From Cladocopium goreaui (taxonomy: Eukaryota > Sar > Dinophyceae > Suessiales > Symbiodiniaceae), in contig CAMXCT020002049.1 of the NCBI GenBank assembly GCA_947184155.2, positions 54,072-118,071 on the forward strand: DNA of 64,000 bases, read 5' to 3'. The notes under the pieces were generated by a model. That model was given only the letters and a program-made list of their open reading frames with translations, was not told the origin of the DNA and did no database searches. This document shows, piece by piece, positions 41,301 to 52,702 of this stretch; the first letter of the stretch is position 1, and each line of letters opens with the position of its first letter. Position numbers and translations under genes: made by a program.

Positions 41301-43541
41301 AATCTACTGGATCCAAGGAATCCAAGGGGTCCTATTCAAACCTGCGATATTTGGACAATGGAATCGATGTCACCACACCACGGAGGCCACCACAATGTGC
41401 TTCACCTCGTGTGCCGAACCCATTCTGTTTTTGTGGGTTTGGTACCTGAAATGTTGGGAAAGCCTCAAAATCCATTGGCTTAATTATCATCATTGTCATT
41501 GTCCCCACTGATCACTAATTGATGCCCATTTTGGTAGGAAATCCATGTAAATCACCACTTTCAAACACACCCACGTGAATCTGAATCTGCACAGATTTCT
41601 TTCCAACACATCCGGTGGTTTCTTTTAAAACACATAAGTAACACGAGTGTTTCCAAGCAATGGCAACAAGAAGAGCATCACATTAGTAGGATCATTGCCA
41701 AAATCATTTTGCAATTTCCGGCAAGTGAGTAAATTTCAAACAAAATGCCTCGCCTCAAACGGGAAGCCCTTCTTCCTGACGCAAGGGCTCGAAACACAAC
41801 GCAAAATAGGCTTTTGGAGGTCCTGGAAACAAAATGTTGATCCGAATCAGAATCTGGGTTTGGTAAAAAAAGCAATGCTGGGGTAGAAAAACAATCCAAT
41901 GGATCAAAACCTCATCTTTTTCCTTTTACTAGTCTCTGATAACATGGGAGTAGTGAAAGGTAGATCCAAAATCATTATTGCTCATGTCATCTGCCATGCG
42001 CAAAATGTGTACAACTATTTAGAAAATGTTGTGTGTCATCTGCGTTGAATACCAAAGAGTGCCAGTTTCAGTCCTATTTTTTGTTCGATCGAAGTGTGCG
42101 ACGCGCGCCCTCCCAAACAGTTGAGCACATGATATAGGATCTTCCCAAGAGTGTCAAAGTTTTGTCCATCTGAACTAATCCACCGCCATTTCAGTTCCAG
42201 GTGTAACCATTGAGTTGAAGGCTCATGTCATGTGCGGTATATGCGGTATACATGTAAAAATGTAGGAAAAATCATGGCACTGGAATTAAATCAAACATGT
42301 TACAAGAATGCAGGGGTGTGTCAGACGTTGCACAAAATTACACAACCTAAACTGGATTCCGGGCTGTATCTTCGAAAAAAATATTTCGTTCCGTCCATCC
42401 AGCTTTAGTTTATTCAACAAAGGTCTTTGAAACAAAAACAAAAGAAAACAGAAACAACAAAGAACGGATTCGCCGTTTTCAATCAAAGGTGCAACACATC
42501 TGATGATTCTTATGCCCATCAACAATCATGCAAAACACATTAGAACTCATCAAACAAATCTGCCCACGTCTTCTCGTTTCCCCTTCGTTTCCTGACCTTG
42601 TGATCCATGGTGCTACACCAACTGGGATCGATCGGGATCGGCTTGCTTGTCACGTAGATTCACGTAGTGTCTGCCAAAGCCTACCAGGTGCACCGCGTCA
42701 TGATCTTTGGAAAGTGTGCCATGCCGGTGTGCTCTCGCGGTGCCCTACAGCAACTTACGGTATTGGCACAAAGCAGGAAAAAATCATGGGACACACATTT
42801 GTTGTTTCCCCCAATGTTTTCCCCACGTTTTCCAGTTTGTTTCCAGATGTTTAAGGTTTCCCATGTTTTTCACCACCTTTTCCCCAGCTTTTCACCCTTT
42901 CTTTCATCGATGTTCTCCCACTTTTCCCCCATGAAATTCACCATTTCAGGCGAGGCGAAGCCGTGGTGAAACTTCCCCAGCTCAGAGATGGTTTCACGGC
43001 TGCGTTTCAGGCTACACGACAAGATCTCGTGAATCACATGCTGTGTGCTCCGAAAGGATCCGAAAGGCCCGAAATCTGTGATGTGGCACATTCTGAATTG
43101 GACATGATTGGTCACTTAAGGTGTGAATGGATTCGATTCAGGTTGTTTGATATGAATGGACATTATGAATAGATATGATATATCATTGGAAATATAATAT
43201 ATATATATAATTCGAAGTTCGGGCCGGCCAAAGGAAAAAATGAAAAATGCAAAAGAAAAAAACACCACAACCACCAGAATTACAAATGCAAAATACTAGT
43301 ACCTGGGAAAACAGGAAATAAATACCAGGTGTCTTTCCCAAAATTCATGAAACATCACAGCAAAAAAAAAACAGACAAATGTTCCTTTAGAATCATCAGA
43401 AAATCCGACTTTGATGCACATGTTTTTTAACCGCGCGTCGCGTCTCCCCCTTGTGTTGTTGTGCCGGCTCCACGGCCTTGAATAGATTGCATCCATGATG
43501 AAGAATCTGTTGATATTTCTCTTGCTTCAAGGTGTTTACAA

Positions 43542-46500
43542 TGATACTTTGACATTTGATGTGATGACTATGTTAACATTTCCGCAATTGAATTTCATCA
43601 TTGTCATCATGTGTTCGTTGGTTTTTATTTGGAGTATTACCTGGCTTCTTTCTTTATTTCCAACAAAGATGGACATGGGATGCGGATGGGTGCAGCACGT
43701 TTCCCAGCAATTTTAAACCCTCACCAATGCACATGGGCCATGTCTGAATATATTTGTTCCGCAAAAATAATCCCGAAACAATGGTGAATCATGGAATAAA
43801 TAAGTGTTCTTTTCCTCTATAATATGTTAATAATGCCATTGTTCCTTTCAATATCGAGAAATAATGCCTTTTTCCGAATTCCTTAGAACAATTATATAAG
43901 CCTGAACTATGCTTATTTCAACTTATTTGCGTCAAACTTATATAAGGCTTGAAACCTCAGTCACAGGAATGAAGAAATAGGGTGCTTTTATTGTTTCTAG
44001 AAATAAGGCCCTCATACAGAAAGTCACAAAGTTTCATGGTTGTTTCACGATGGTCTGGGTTTCACGTCCAAAGAAACAGCAGCAGTACAGAAGCACATTG
44101 GATTTTCTGCAACAAATCCTTTCTCTTCGTTAACAATGGGACGCGCCCTAAAGTCATCTGCAAAAGATGCTTTTATTTGCAGAACCGCCCAGGCCTTCAC
44201 GTTGTTAATTGACTGCTGAGGTTCTGCCAAAATTGGCGAATCCTTTCGAGTAGCCTTGTGATGATGGTGAGCAGTGACGAGAGATTGAACACGTGCTGCA
44301 GTGTCAGCAAAGACATCTCTAAGGCTCCAAGGTCATTGATTTGCCACAACGTTTGCCTTCATGAAGATCAAAAAGACAGAACTCCATGCACAGCATCAAG
44401 CAAAGTGTCTTTAGATAGATGATGTATCTGTATACGTATGTGGTAATGAATGAATATGAATCATTATAAATCGTCAAGAATAAGCTGCTGTCCGGCACAA
44501 CTGCACATCTTGGATACCCCGCAAACGTATCAAAGGCCATCATTGTGCGCACATGGTGTGCAACGGGAATTCCCGAAACTGTAGTAGTGAAATGTTCAAT
44601 CGAGGAATGTTGGAGTGGATGCTATGTTCAATCCTTGGAGGTACCCTCTTTCACCGACCCAATCCAAATTGCTTCTTGAAAGTAGTGAACAACGACAAAT
44701 TTCCAACCTCCAACACACTCAGAAAGATCCATAGTTTCTCACGAAAAATGAAAAGTTGATGGTCTGACGGTCAGTACAAGTGGTCATATTCAACATCCAT
44801 GGGTGATAATTTTTATTCGCGCTTCACTCCATGATGTCCCTTTGAACCTGAAACCAGTGACATCGATTACGCATTGCACATATCCTCTAAGTAAAAAAAA
44901 TCATCCCACATGAATCTTAACCGCAGCTAATACACCCGCAAACAAGACCTGATATCTTGCCGATCATGGAGTCGTGGGAGCTGTATTACTACCTGAGGAA
45001 TATTCACCTACATCCTATACATACTTGGGGGAGCTTCTACTTCTTGCACTGGAAAAAAATCTTACCAAAGTTGCCACTGGTATGATCCATGAAGCTAAGG
45101 CAGCTAAGATCATCTAAGATCTATGGTTTGGGCCTAGAGGTCATGTCACGATCTTTTGCCTAACGACGTCATCCCATTGAAAAATAACAATGATGTGGAA
45201 TTGACCAATTAAGCATAACAAATCCACCACGGACGGAAATGAGAGGTGTGAGGCTATAAAACTAATGGCTGCACAGCAGAGATTCCAGCCACTTGCTAAG
45301 CTCAGTCCTGATTCCAAATTGAAATAGAGAGAAACCCCATGCAACCACAGCTGGGAATATGGCTTTAGCACTAAATTAAATCATCTTAAGCCGTCCAACT
45401 TTGTGGAGACCCAAGTTTGATCCATACCATGTCATGTGGACAAAAAAGGCGTCCGGCGGCACATTTTTGATCATATCATAGGGTGCACTCCAAAGGCACC
45501 TTTGGCCCGAAATTGAATCATGTTCAAATCATTTCAAATCACAATAGCGAACCTGCAAAAAATGGGAGCCGAAGCAGGTGACTGGAGATTTGTTCTCAAA
45601 AAAACATGATGTCAGACACATATAGACACATGCAGATATGTCCAGTATTTCTTGCACCAAGAAAACCTGCAAAGGTGCTCGTTGTACAAATATATGGATA
45701 GTTTTTTGCACTGGGGAGATCTTGCTGACAAGGACAACTGATTAGAGGTGCCCAGCATGTTGTGATAAGCTCAACAGTCACGGTCACAGCTTTGGTGTTT
45801 GCAGTGTTCATCAAGTGTCCCATGTTTTCGAATGAACAATGCGACAAAGCTCCTTACGGGCCAGTGGGCGCTGCTCGGCAGCACCATAGCCATGCTTCTC
45901 ATTTCCCAACCTTTTTGATGATGGCTTCACTGTTTCACTTGTTCAATGATGTTCAATGTATCTTCATTCCCAACCAAAACTGACAGACAACAAAGAACTA
46001 TTCCCGGTGCCAGGCCTTACGTTTCATGCCTTGGGCGGAGCGAAGGTGCAAACAACATCTGGGGGCTCAAGATGATTCAACCCCAAAAATCGATATGGAC
46101 AGAAGACACATCTTAGCGAACAAATGCCTACTCGTGTACGTGCCCATCGGTGACCTTTAGGCCGCCATGTAATGCTGAAGATAGTCAGACGCCAAAAACA
46201 ACATACCTGTTCTGCCCGTGCTTAATCTGATAATTAATCTGATTTGTTCTTGAAGGCGATAGAAATTGAATGCGTGGCATGGCGTTTCAACCAAAATAAT
46301 TCCATGTTGGGCGGCGAGTTAATTCTGCAGATTCAATCAAAATCGTGGTTCACCGGCGCTCAATTGTTGGCCTGTGATGATGATTGGGCAATGGTTTTAG
46401 GTTATTCACGTGTCCAAAATCGGATGCCTAAACGTCCGTGGTAGGGACTCACACTATCCCTACGCCTTTCATGTTTTCATCCCCACCGGTGCCAGCAGTT

Positions 46501-46569
46501 TCACCATGTTTCATCCATGGACACTCCCACCTACAGTACTATGCCATTGGCCACTGCATTGAACCTCAC
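43542..46569. repeat. Diverged repeat unit C, non-coding part
   Basis: This stretch resembles parts of blocks A and B at low identity and contains remnants of their exons. Examples are a C-F-C-T-A-A-V exon-like frame near 44,090 and a last-exon remnant near 46,010-46,040 that meets a stop early (G-C-A-T-G-A-A-A-C-G-T-A-A). No intact exon was found here. Confidence 0.5.
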
Positions 46570-46654
46570 CCGTGCAGCCAAGAGGCTTTTCCCATCAGCA
46601 GGTTCACCATTTCCGTCTTGCCCGCCTCTCTCGCATAGTCCAGGGGCATTTTGC
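46570..46654 (-). CDS. Ankyrin-repeat exon, unit C
   Basis: Between a CCCAG acceptor (AG 46655-46656) and a GTGAGG donor (46569) the frame reads K-M-P-L-D-Y-A-R-E-A-G-K-T-E-M-V-N-L-L-M. This is a canonical ankyrin repeat second half. Joined through the GC-donor intron it continues the upstream exon as D-N-F-G-K-M-P-L-D-Y-A. Length (85 bases) equals the block B exon. Confidence 0.75.
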
Positions 46655-47043
46655 CTGGGAACCACAGCTGGAATTCGAACTGATGTGGTGATTAAAATGT
46701 GCGGAAACCTCTGTTTCATTCTTCACATTGGCTCACGTGGATGTCAAAGACATGGATGAACTCTAAACCCCAATGTTTCAACATGTTTCAAACAAGAAGT
46801 GTGCTACGTTGATCGTGACAGAGACACGCCCCAAAATCACGGCTCTTGAATTTCAAGGGAACTTTGAAGACGGGAACCTGAGATGAGAAATCCAGGGAAA
46901 TCCCATGCTGATTGAAGTTGAAAGAACCTGAAATTTCAAATTTCAATTCATCAAAACATGCCACATTGAACTGCAACTATTATTGTGATTGCCGGTGAAA
47001 AACTGTTTTCAAAACGGTTGTGATATCGGCTGAGGCCCCCAGC

Positions 47044-47142
47044 CGAAGTTGTCCTTGGTGTCCACTGAGGCCTTCGCTGCCAACAGCAGCTTGGCGCTCT
47101 CCACGCTGCCGTCGTATGCTGCAACATGCAGCGGGGTCCAAC
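47044..47142 (-). CDS. Ankyrin-repeat exon, unit C, GC donor
   Basis: The 99-base exon encodes exactly one repeat: W-T-P-L-H-V-A-A-Y-D-G-S-V-E-S-A-K-L-L-L, then A-A-K-A-S-V-D-T-K-D-N-F. The acceptor is GCTGAG (47143-47144). The downstream splice uses a GC donor (TTCG|GCTGGG) and a 389-bp intron. The repeat is close to the ankyrin consensus, unlike its degraded counterparts in blocks A and B. Confidence 0.8.
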
Positions 47143-47207
47143 CTCAGCACCGCAGGCGTCGGAGGCACCACCTGCTGCTGCCGCCCGGCGGCTCTGAGCT
47201 CCCGGAC
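47143..47207 (-). other. 65-bp intron (GT-AG)
   Basis: Donor GACG|GTCCGG and acceptor GCTGAG|GTTGG join two ankyrin exons in frame as D-S-D-G-W-T-P-L-H. This is a very short, ordinary GT-AG intron next to a GC-donor intron in the same gene. Confidence 0.7.
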
Positions 47208-47415
47208 CGTCGCTGTCCCGGACGTCCACGGCCGCGCCCTTCGCCAGGAGAAAGGCGACGACCCCCGTGCGGTCCCAGGCTGCTGCCTGGTGCAGCGCGG
47301 CCTCGCGGCGGCGGAGCCCCACGACCCCGTCCTCGAAGAGTCGGTCGAGGCAGCGCCGGTCGCGGCGCAGGTGGCCCCGCACCGCCGCCAGGTCGCCGTC
47401 GCGCGCCGCCAGCAT
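47208..47415 (-). CDS. Ankyrin-protein exon with possible start, unit C
   Basis: From ATG 47415 the frame reads M-L-A-A-R-D-G-D-L-A-A-V-R-G-H-L-R-R-D, then A-A-L-H-Q-A-A-A-W-D-R-T-G-V-V-A-F-L-L-A and K-G-A-A-V-D-V-R-D-S-D. These are two ankyrin repeats with strong family spacing. The exon is much richer in G and C than its surroundings, as coding exons often are in dinoflagellates. It may begin further upstream (E-N-I-M-L), so the start is not certain. Ankyrin repeats mediate protein binding; the specific role is unknown. Confidence 0.75.
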
Positions 47416-50101
47416 GATGTTCTCGTCTCGGCGCAGGGGAGAAATGCAGCAAAAATGAAGTTCCTCAGTTCCTTAGATCTTTATGTTTTATCTTCTCTAA
47501 GTCCAAGTCTGCTACTTATGGAAATTATATGAAATTATATTGAATAAGTTAGAAACTGAACTTATTGAACTTTTAAGTTCCTGATGTTCATGTTATAGAA
47601 CTTGAAGTGCAACTTCAAATTACTTCTATAACCTTCTAGATCTTCTACCTGAGGTAGCATCAAGTTCTATCTTTAGTCAGTAAGGACTGAGGCCCAGACG
47701 TTTCGCGGCTGCCGCTTCGTCGGCTTCGACTTGTTCTGAATCGGCCTGATCTTCCGGATCTTCCTGGTGTCACAGCTCCCGAAATTGTGTGCACACTTTG
47801 GATGTTGCCATGAAAAACTTCAGGGAACTCGATAACAACTCATATGTCACCACTACCAAGACGTCAGGCGAAGAAATTGAAAATATCGTCGGCCATTTGC
47901 CATGCATGACGTTGATGTATGTTCATGACTGTTGACACTGTGGCAAACCCAAGACCATAAACCCACCATTTGAGGATGGATTATACCACCCATTCAGGGT
48001 TTTGCTATTGGATTGAACGCATTGCAATCCACTGAGCCAACATCACCAGCCCGTCTTCAACGACAAAACTATTCTGGAAACGCTAGGGCTACACAGCGCG
48101 TGGAGATCCATCAGACAGCAACGAAAATTTGACGATGAAAGGTTGGGAGTTGACATTTGACAGTTGAGATTCTGCGAGATGTTGCATTTACTATATTTGA
48201 CTATAGCAAAATCAAAGTTAAGGATTTAGACCGTGGAAAACGAGATTCTGCCAACAAATTTTGGATTATTACCACTACGGTTGTTGCCGTTGCAGCCTTG
48301 TTTACCATCCAAAATCCAGGTCCAACATCGAACACGAGAGAAACCACACATAAAGTGGTGATAAGACATGATAAAACCCATGGAAACACCAAGCCTAGGC
48401 GATAAACCAAGAATAATCGGATACTCGGACAGATTCGACAGTAAACCTTTGGTGAATGCTTAGTTGCATACCCTCTGGGAATCATTCCCTGGGATTCTAA
48501 ACTGGCTGGCTGGGAAGTTCCAATGTTTCAAGGGAAAATGTTGGAAAATCATCTGCAAATGAATGACACTCACCCCACCAAATTTTCTGGGACCAGATAA
48601 TTAACAAATACACCAGATTCGTCCAGATTCCACCAGGGTTTGGGGGGGTGTTTGTGAAGGAGAATGGGTTGTCGACATTCACAGCTGCTCATTTTGCGCT
48701 GTGTTGATTCATGCGCATGTCTTCCTAACGTGCTGGGATGATTCCCTGAAGCTCGAAACTAGGTTTGCTAAAGGCCCGAAGCTCGAAAAATAGGTTTGCA
48801 TCTGGAAGTTTGGCAAGGGGGGCAATGCCCCAAACCCTTGAAATTAGGGTGCATTCATAATTTTCGCGCAAAGGTAGGTTCGCCAGACCCGTCAAATTAG
48901 CTTCCGTTCCAAATTTTGGTACGTGGGGGGCTCCAGTCCACCAAATCCCTCAAATTAGGTTGCATCGTGTTGCGTCTTGATATTTTTGCGGAAAGGGATG
49001 CTAAAGGCCCGAAACTCCAAAAATAGGTTTGCAGGATGTTGCCATGAAAAACGCCAGGGAACTCTAAAGGACGTAATGATACGTAATGACTGATCACAGA
49101 CTTAAGGCAAAGTAGCACACTTTAAGTAACACACACTTTGAAGATTTCGTCTGCTATTGCAATGTATGACGTTGATGACAAAGTCACACAGGTGTTGTGT
49201 CCTCAGTAGACCTTGGATCAAATTTCAACTTCGCAATCTTGGTTTTGATCATGTTGCTGCTGGTGTCCCAAATGGAAGTTGGGAGCACTTCAACCACCGT
49301 AGGCTCCTGCACTGAACCCAAATTAGCAGGCAGCATTGCTCAAGAACCAAGCCATGTCTCACAACAATTCAACTTGACTCCAGACATGACTATCATGCTA
49401 TTTTATCAGGTAGCATGGTACCACATGCGTGCAACCTACTGACAAGACCAGGAATTCAGTTGATGCTTTTACTGGTTGAGATGTGTTTAAAAAAACAGTA
49501 AAAAGGAAACAAGCACAAGATCCAGCTCAATCAGACATGTTTCCAGTGCCTTTGGGCCAGCTTCTGGTTCCTCAACCGCTTCGCTGGAGCAGGTGAAAAG
49601 GTGACTGCACACAGCTGTGGAAGTCACAACTCTCAGGCCTCTCTCAAAATAAGGCACTCCAATATATAGTGTTTGTTTGATCAGCATTTTCTCTTGGAAA
49701 CGGCAATTTAATTAGCGTGTCCCAGTGTCCTGTGTTTGGAACAACCCACTTTGATCTTCCAAGGTCAGGACCGCAGTGATTTTTGCTGTTTGGCCCATGG
49801 ATGAAGCAGGTTCCTGTCCACAGCTGGATCTGAAGCCAGGAGGCACCGTTCTACTCTTGGGGTTCTTCCCATCTATACCAAGAACAGGAGACACAAATTT
49901 AATCTTTCACTCACCTCACCGTAATGCAAGCTGTTGAAACGTGTTGAAATACAGACCTCACGTTGGTACAATTGATGATCATGAAACCCCTTGAGCAAAC
50001 CATGGACCGTGGACACCCTCCAGGCGCCTTGGTGGCCGCTTCTGGACGTGAATCAGCTTCGGATTGAGTGGTTTCCTTGGGCAAAACGCAGATTTCCAAG
50101 T
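47416..50101. other. Non-coding stretch with a dispersed ~140-bp repeat
   Basis: A segment near 47,803-47,935 (GATGTTGCCATGAAAAAC ... TGACGTTGATG) recurs, partly changed, near 49,035-49,175. The phrases GGCCCGAA and AAATAGGTTTGCA recur between 48,770 and 49,035. Minus-strand frames near 49,500-49,660, 49,720-49,880 and 49,990-50,140 read like protein but have no recognisable domain. They could be further 3' exons of the helicase gene or a separate gene. Confidence 0.4.
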
Positions 50102-50150
50102 GATTCTCATTTCGACCCACCTTTCGACAATGCCTTTCCGACCTTCAAAT
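50102..50150 (-). CDS. Possible last exon of helicase paralogue
   Basis: A TTACAG acceptor (50151-50153) follows the GTAAAC donor at 50274 by 124 bp. Spliced there, the frame continues in phase as P-D-L-K-V-G-K-A-L-S-K-G-G-S-K and stops. A GTGGGT donor inside this exon would allow another route, so the C-terminus is uncertain. Confidence 0.4.
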
Positions 50151-50274
50151 CTGTAACAGAATGCTTTTGCGTTCATACATATTCATTTACCATGCACGGA
50201 ACACGTATTAAACTACGATATCTAAAATACTATGTGATGGTGAAATAAATGCTTCTCTTGTTTGGTCGGTTTAC

Positions 50275-52702
50275 CTGGCACAGTTTCCGGCCGAGAGTCT
50301 TCCACTATTTTGAAAGCTGCATCCTTCTTGATCTCCAGTTTTGCATCATCCGCTTGAAAGGTCGTCTCTTTGAGTTTCAAAGCATTGAGAAACTCCAACC
50401 AACCACCACGGATGAATCGGTCGACAACAATGGCTTGGAGCTGTGCTCGAGTCATAGCATGATAAAGACGCGCTCTGGTGAAATTGTCAGTGTCACCAGT
50501 GATTTGCGCATCAAAGCCAATGCAAATGATAAAGAGCTGCTCCAACCCTTTGGCATTGGTGTCCCAGTCGAGGATGAGTTCATCCTCCCTCCGGTCCTGA
50601 TCTACAGCCTCTGGTAAGAAACGTAAAGATTCCTCAAAGGAAACCAACTGTATGTTGTAAGTTGGCGCGAAAACTGCCTCCAAGCGCTCCTCAAGATGTG
50701 ACTTGAAAATCATGTGAAAATGTTCGTCTGGCACAAGCAATGCAACGTGCCGATCAAGCCGCATGCTGGGGTGCCTTTGCAGAATGAACCACAGAGCTTC
50801 CACTGTGTTTTGGGCAAAGTGCGCAAACAAATCACCATCATACCCTTCGGGCACCTCGAAAATAAATGACTTCAGTGGAGGGCCAGTTGTGCCAAGACAT
50901 GTAGTTGGCTCACCATCTTGCAGCTGAAATGCGTTTGCTCCAAAGGCAACTCGTTTTGTGCTACGGACAACCTCCGTGAGGTTCACCCGGCGCATCTCAG
51001 GATAATTGTTGTCCAGTAAGAAGGACTGGGAAAGGTCTGAGAGAATCAACTTGTGCTGGGCACGAACTTCCTGGAATAACCTTTGGTTCGTTCTGAATAT
51101 TTCATGTCCTTCATCAAAAACTGCGAGAACCAAGTCACCCGGCATCATCGTCAATTCCTGCAGAACAATTTGGCAATCTTCAATGTGTACTCCCGTGAAT
51201 CTGTCATAGGGTGCATGCATCAAAACAAGTCTTTGTAAGAGCTTGTTCCTGGACATCGTTGGCAGCGATGATTTTGCATATGTGAGGAGCCAGCGGACGA
51301 AATAAAAACCCAGAGATCGGTTCGGGGAGATGAATAGAATCTTCCCCTGACTGCTGGAACTCAGTTTGCTGATTGCATGCCGGATTGCCAAAAACGATTT
51401 CCCCGCTCCAGCCGGGGCTGACAAATGGACGTCTTCATGTAAATACCTGGAAAGTTCTTTGAGTTTCTCTGCCTGGTGATTTGTCAGCTGTGAGGAAGAC
51501 AAAAGACTTGCTGCATACTGATTGAAAAACGATGTTTTGTCCACGGCCAGCTCTTCTGTAATTCCACGCTTTTCTAAAGCATTGTTCAGTAGAAAGGCAA
51601 TGTCATCACTTAGCACTGCATCTCTCAGCCGGTGTTTTTCTTGAATGTTTTGAATGTCAAAATCCACTGCCAAGCAAGGCATACCATTCTGAAGCCGCGA
51701 CTCGTGTACAGACTTTACATGGAGTTTCGTTACATCCTGCACGATCTTCTTCAAAGAGTCCTTTCCAAATACATTCAGCTCCAAGAGTTTCTCAAAAAAG
51801 TCTGTGGCGTGCCGCAGACGCTTGGTCTCAAAGTGTTTCCCTGTTTTATTGCACATCACCTGCCATTTCATATCATGATGGTCATGGTGGTTCTTGGAGT
51901 CAGAAACAGGCGTTTGGAGAAGCTCAGCTGTGACAAAACTATTCTGATCCAGGTCAAATGCGTCGACAATGTCACCAGGTTTGAACTGTTCAGCCAAGAA
52001 TTCCGTCACATCGACTTCGTCGTAATCCCATCTGCGATCTGTGCGCCGCATCTCATCCAGCTTGGCAATTTCCCCCTTTTGGGAGCCACCGCACCCAATT
52101 CCATCCCAAAGGTTCACCTTTGGAAGCATTGTCCAGGGGACTTTGCCACAGCCTACGTGACCTGGGAAAAAGACAACCTTAAGTTTTTGTCCCAGGTCCA
52201 CTGCTGTCTTGACTCGGTCAAACCACTTCTGAAACCAAGCGCAGCCCCAACTCGCTCGCTTCCCGTTCTGCTCCCATAGATGCCGAGCTTTTGCCCTATC
52301 TTTGTCAGTGGCTTTTCCGAAAACAATGTGACCATTCATTGCTTCTGCTCTTTTTCTTCTTTCTGATTTCTCGTCATCGGTGCATATGTGCTTTACCTCT
52401 TGGAGGTATCCCAGATCTTTATAGTTGCGCTCACCGTAAATCTGTGCGCAGAGACATTGCTGCAGATTGTCATCTGGAAAGTAGTGCTGCCCAAGCCCAT
52501 GCTCAGTGTCGCAAAGGAATACGCATGCCACGGAGTCCTTGACGTGTCGACTTATCAGGGATTCCCACCCTGTTTCATACTTCCCTGGGAACGAGACCCA
52601 GCAAATTTTGGCATTGGGATCAATTTTTCCGAAGTAGCTATTGCCTCTGAAGGAAAGGACAGCTGGACTCTCCTTCAGAATGAAGTGAAGCGTGTTGAGC
52701 TC
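50275..52702 (-). CDS. Superfamily-1-like helicase, large exon
   Basis: One open exon of about 809 codons, with no methionine start because an upstream exon is spliced in at the AG acceptor 52703-52704. The N-terminal part shares D-S-V-A-C-V-F-L, I-Y-G-E-R and W-D-G-I-G-C-G-G-S-Q-K with the interrupted gene at 26.3-29.3 kb. Helicase motifs follow: Walker A A-P-A-G-A-G-K-S-F (near 51,390-51,420), Walker B V-F-D-E-G-H-E, a motif III-like L-I-L-S-D-L-S-Q-S, and motif VI-like Y-H-A-M-T-R-A-Q. This order fits superfamily 1 DNA/RNA helicases (NTP-driven strand separation). The exon ends at a GTAAAC donor (50274). The protein is probably preceded by TPR repeats, as in the paralogue, but they were not found here. 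Confidence 0.75.

Larger units (their letters stand above)
37565..43541. repeat. Segmental duplication, block A
   Basis: This ~6-kb block is repeated at 57,060-64,000 in the same orientation. Identity is highest at the right (about 41.0-43.5 kb against 61.5-64.0 kb, only scattered differences) and somewhat lower at the left. Block A lacks the 1,079-bp insertion found in block B and keeps the empty site near 40,835. A run of ATC at 40,323-40,349 is longer here than in block B. The coding content I can support is the ankyrin exons at 37,548-38,300 and a degenerate exon ending at 38,769; the rest looks intronic or intergenic. Confidence 0.85.

Noticed and set aside
47049-47458. GC-rich plus-strand frames opposite the ankyrin exons
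   Set aside because: The minus strand gives near-consensus ankyrin repeats with matching splice sites; the plus-strand frames are arginine/proline-rich shadows.
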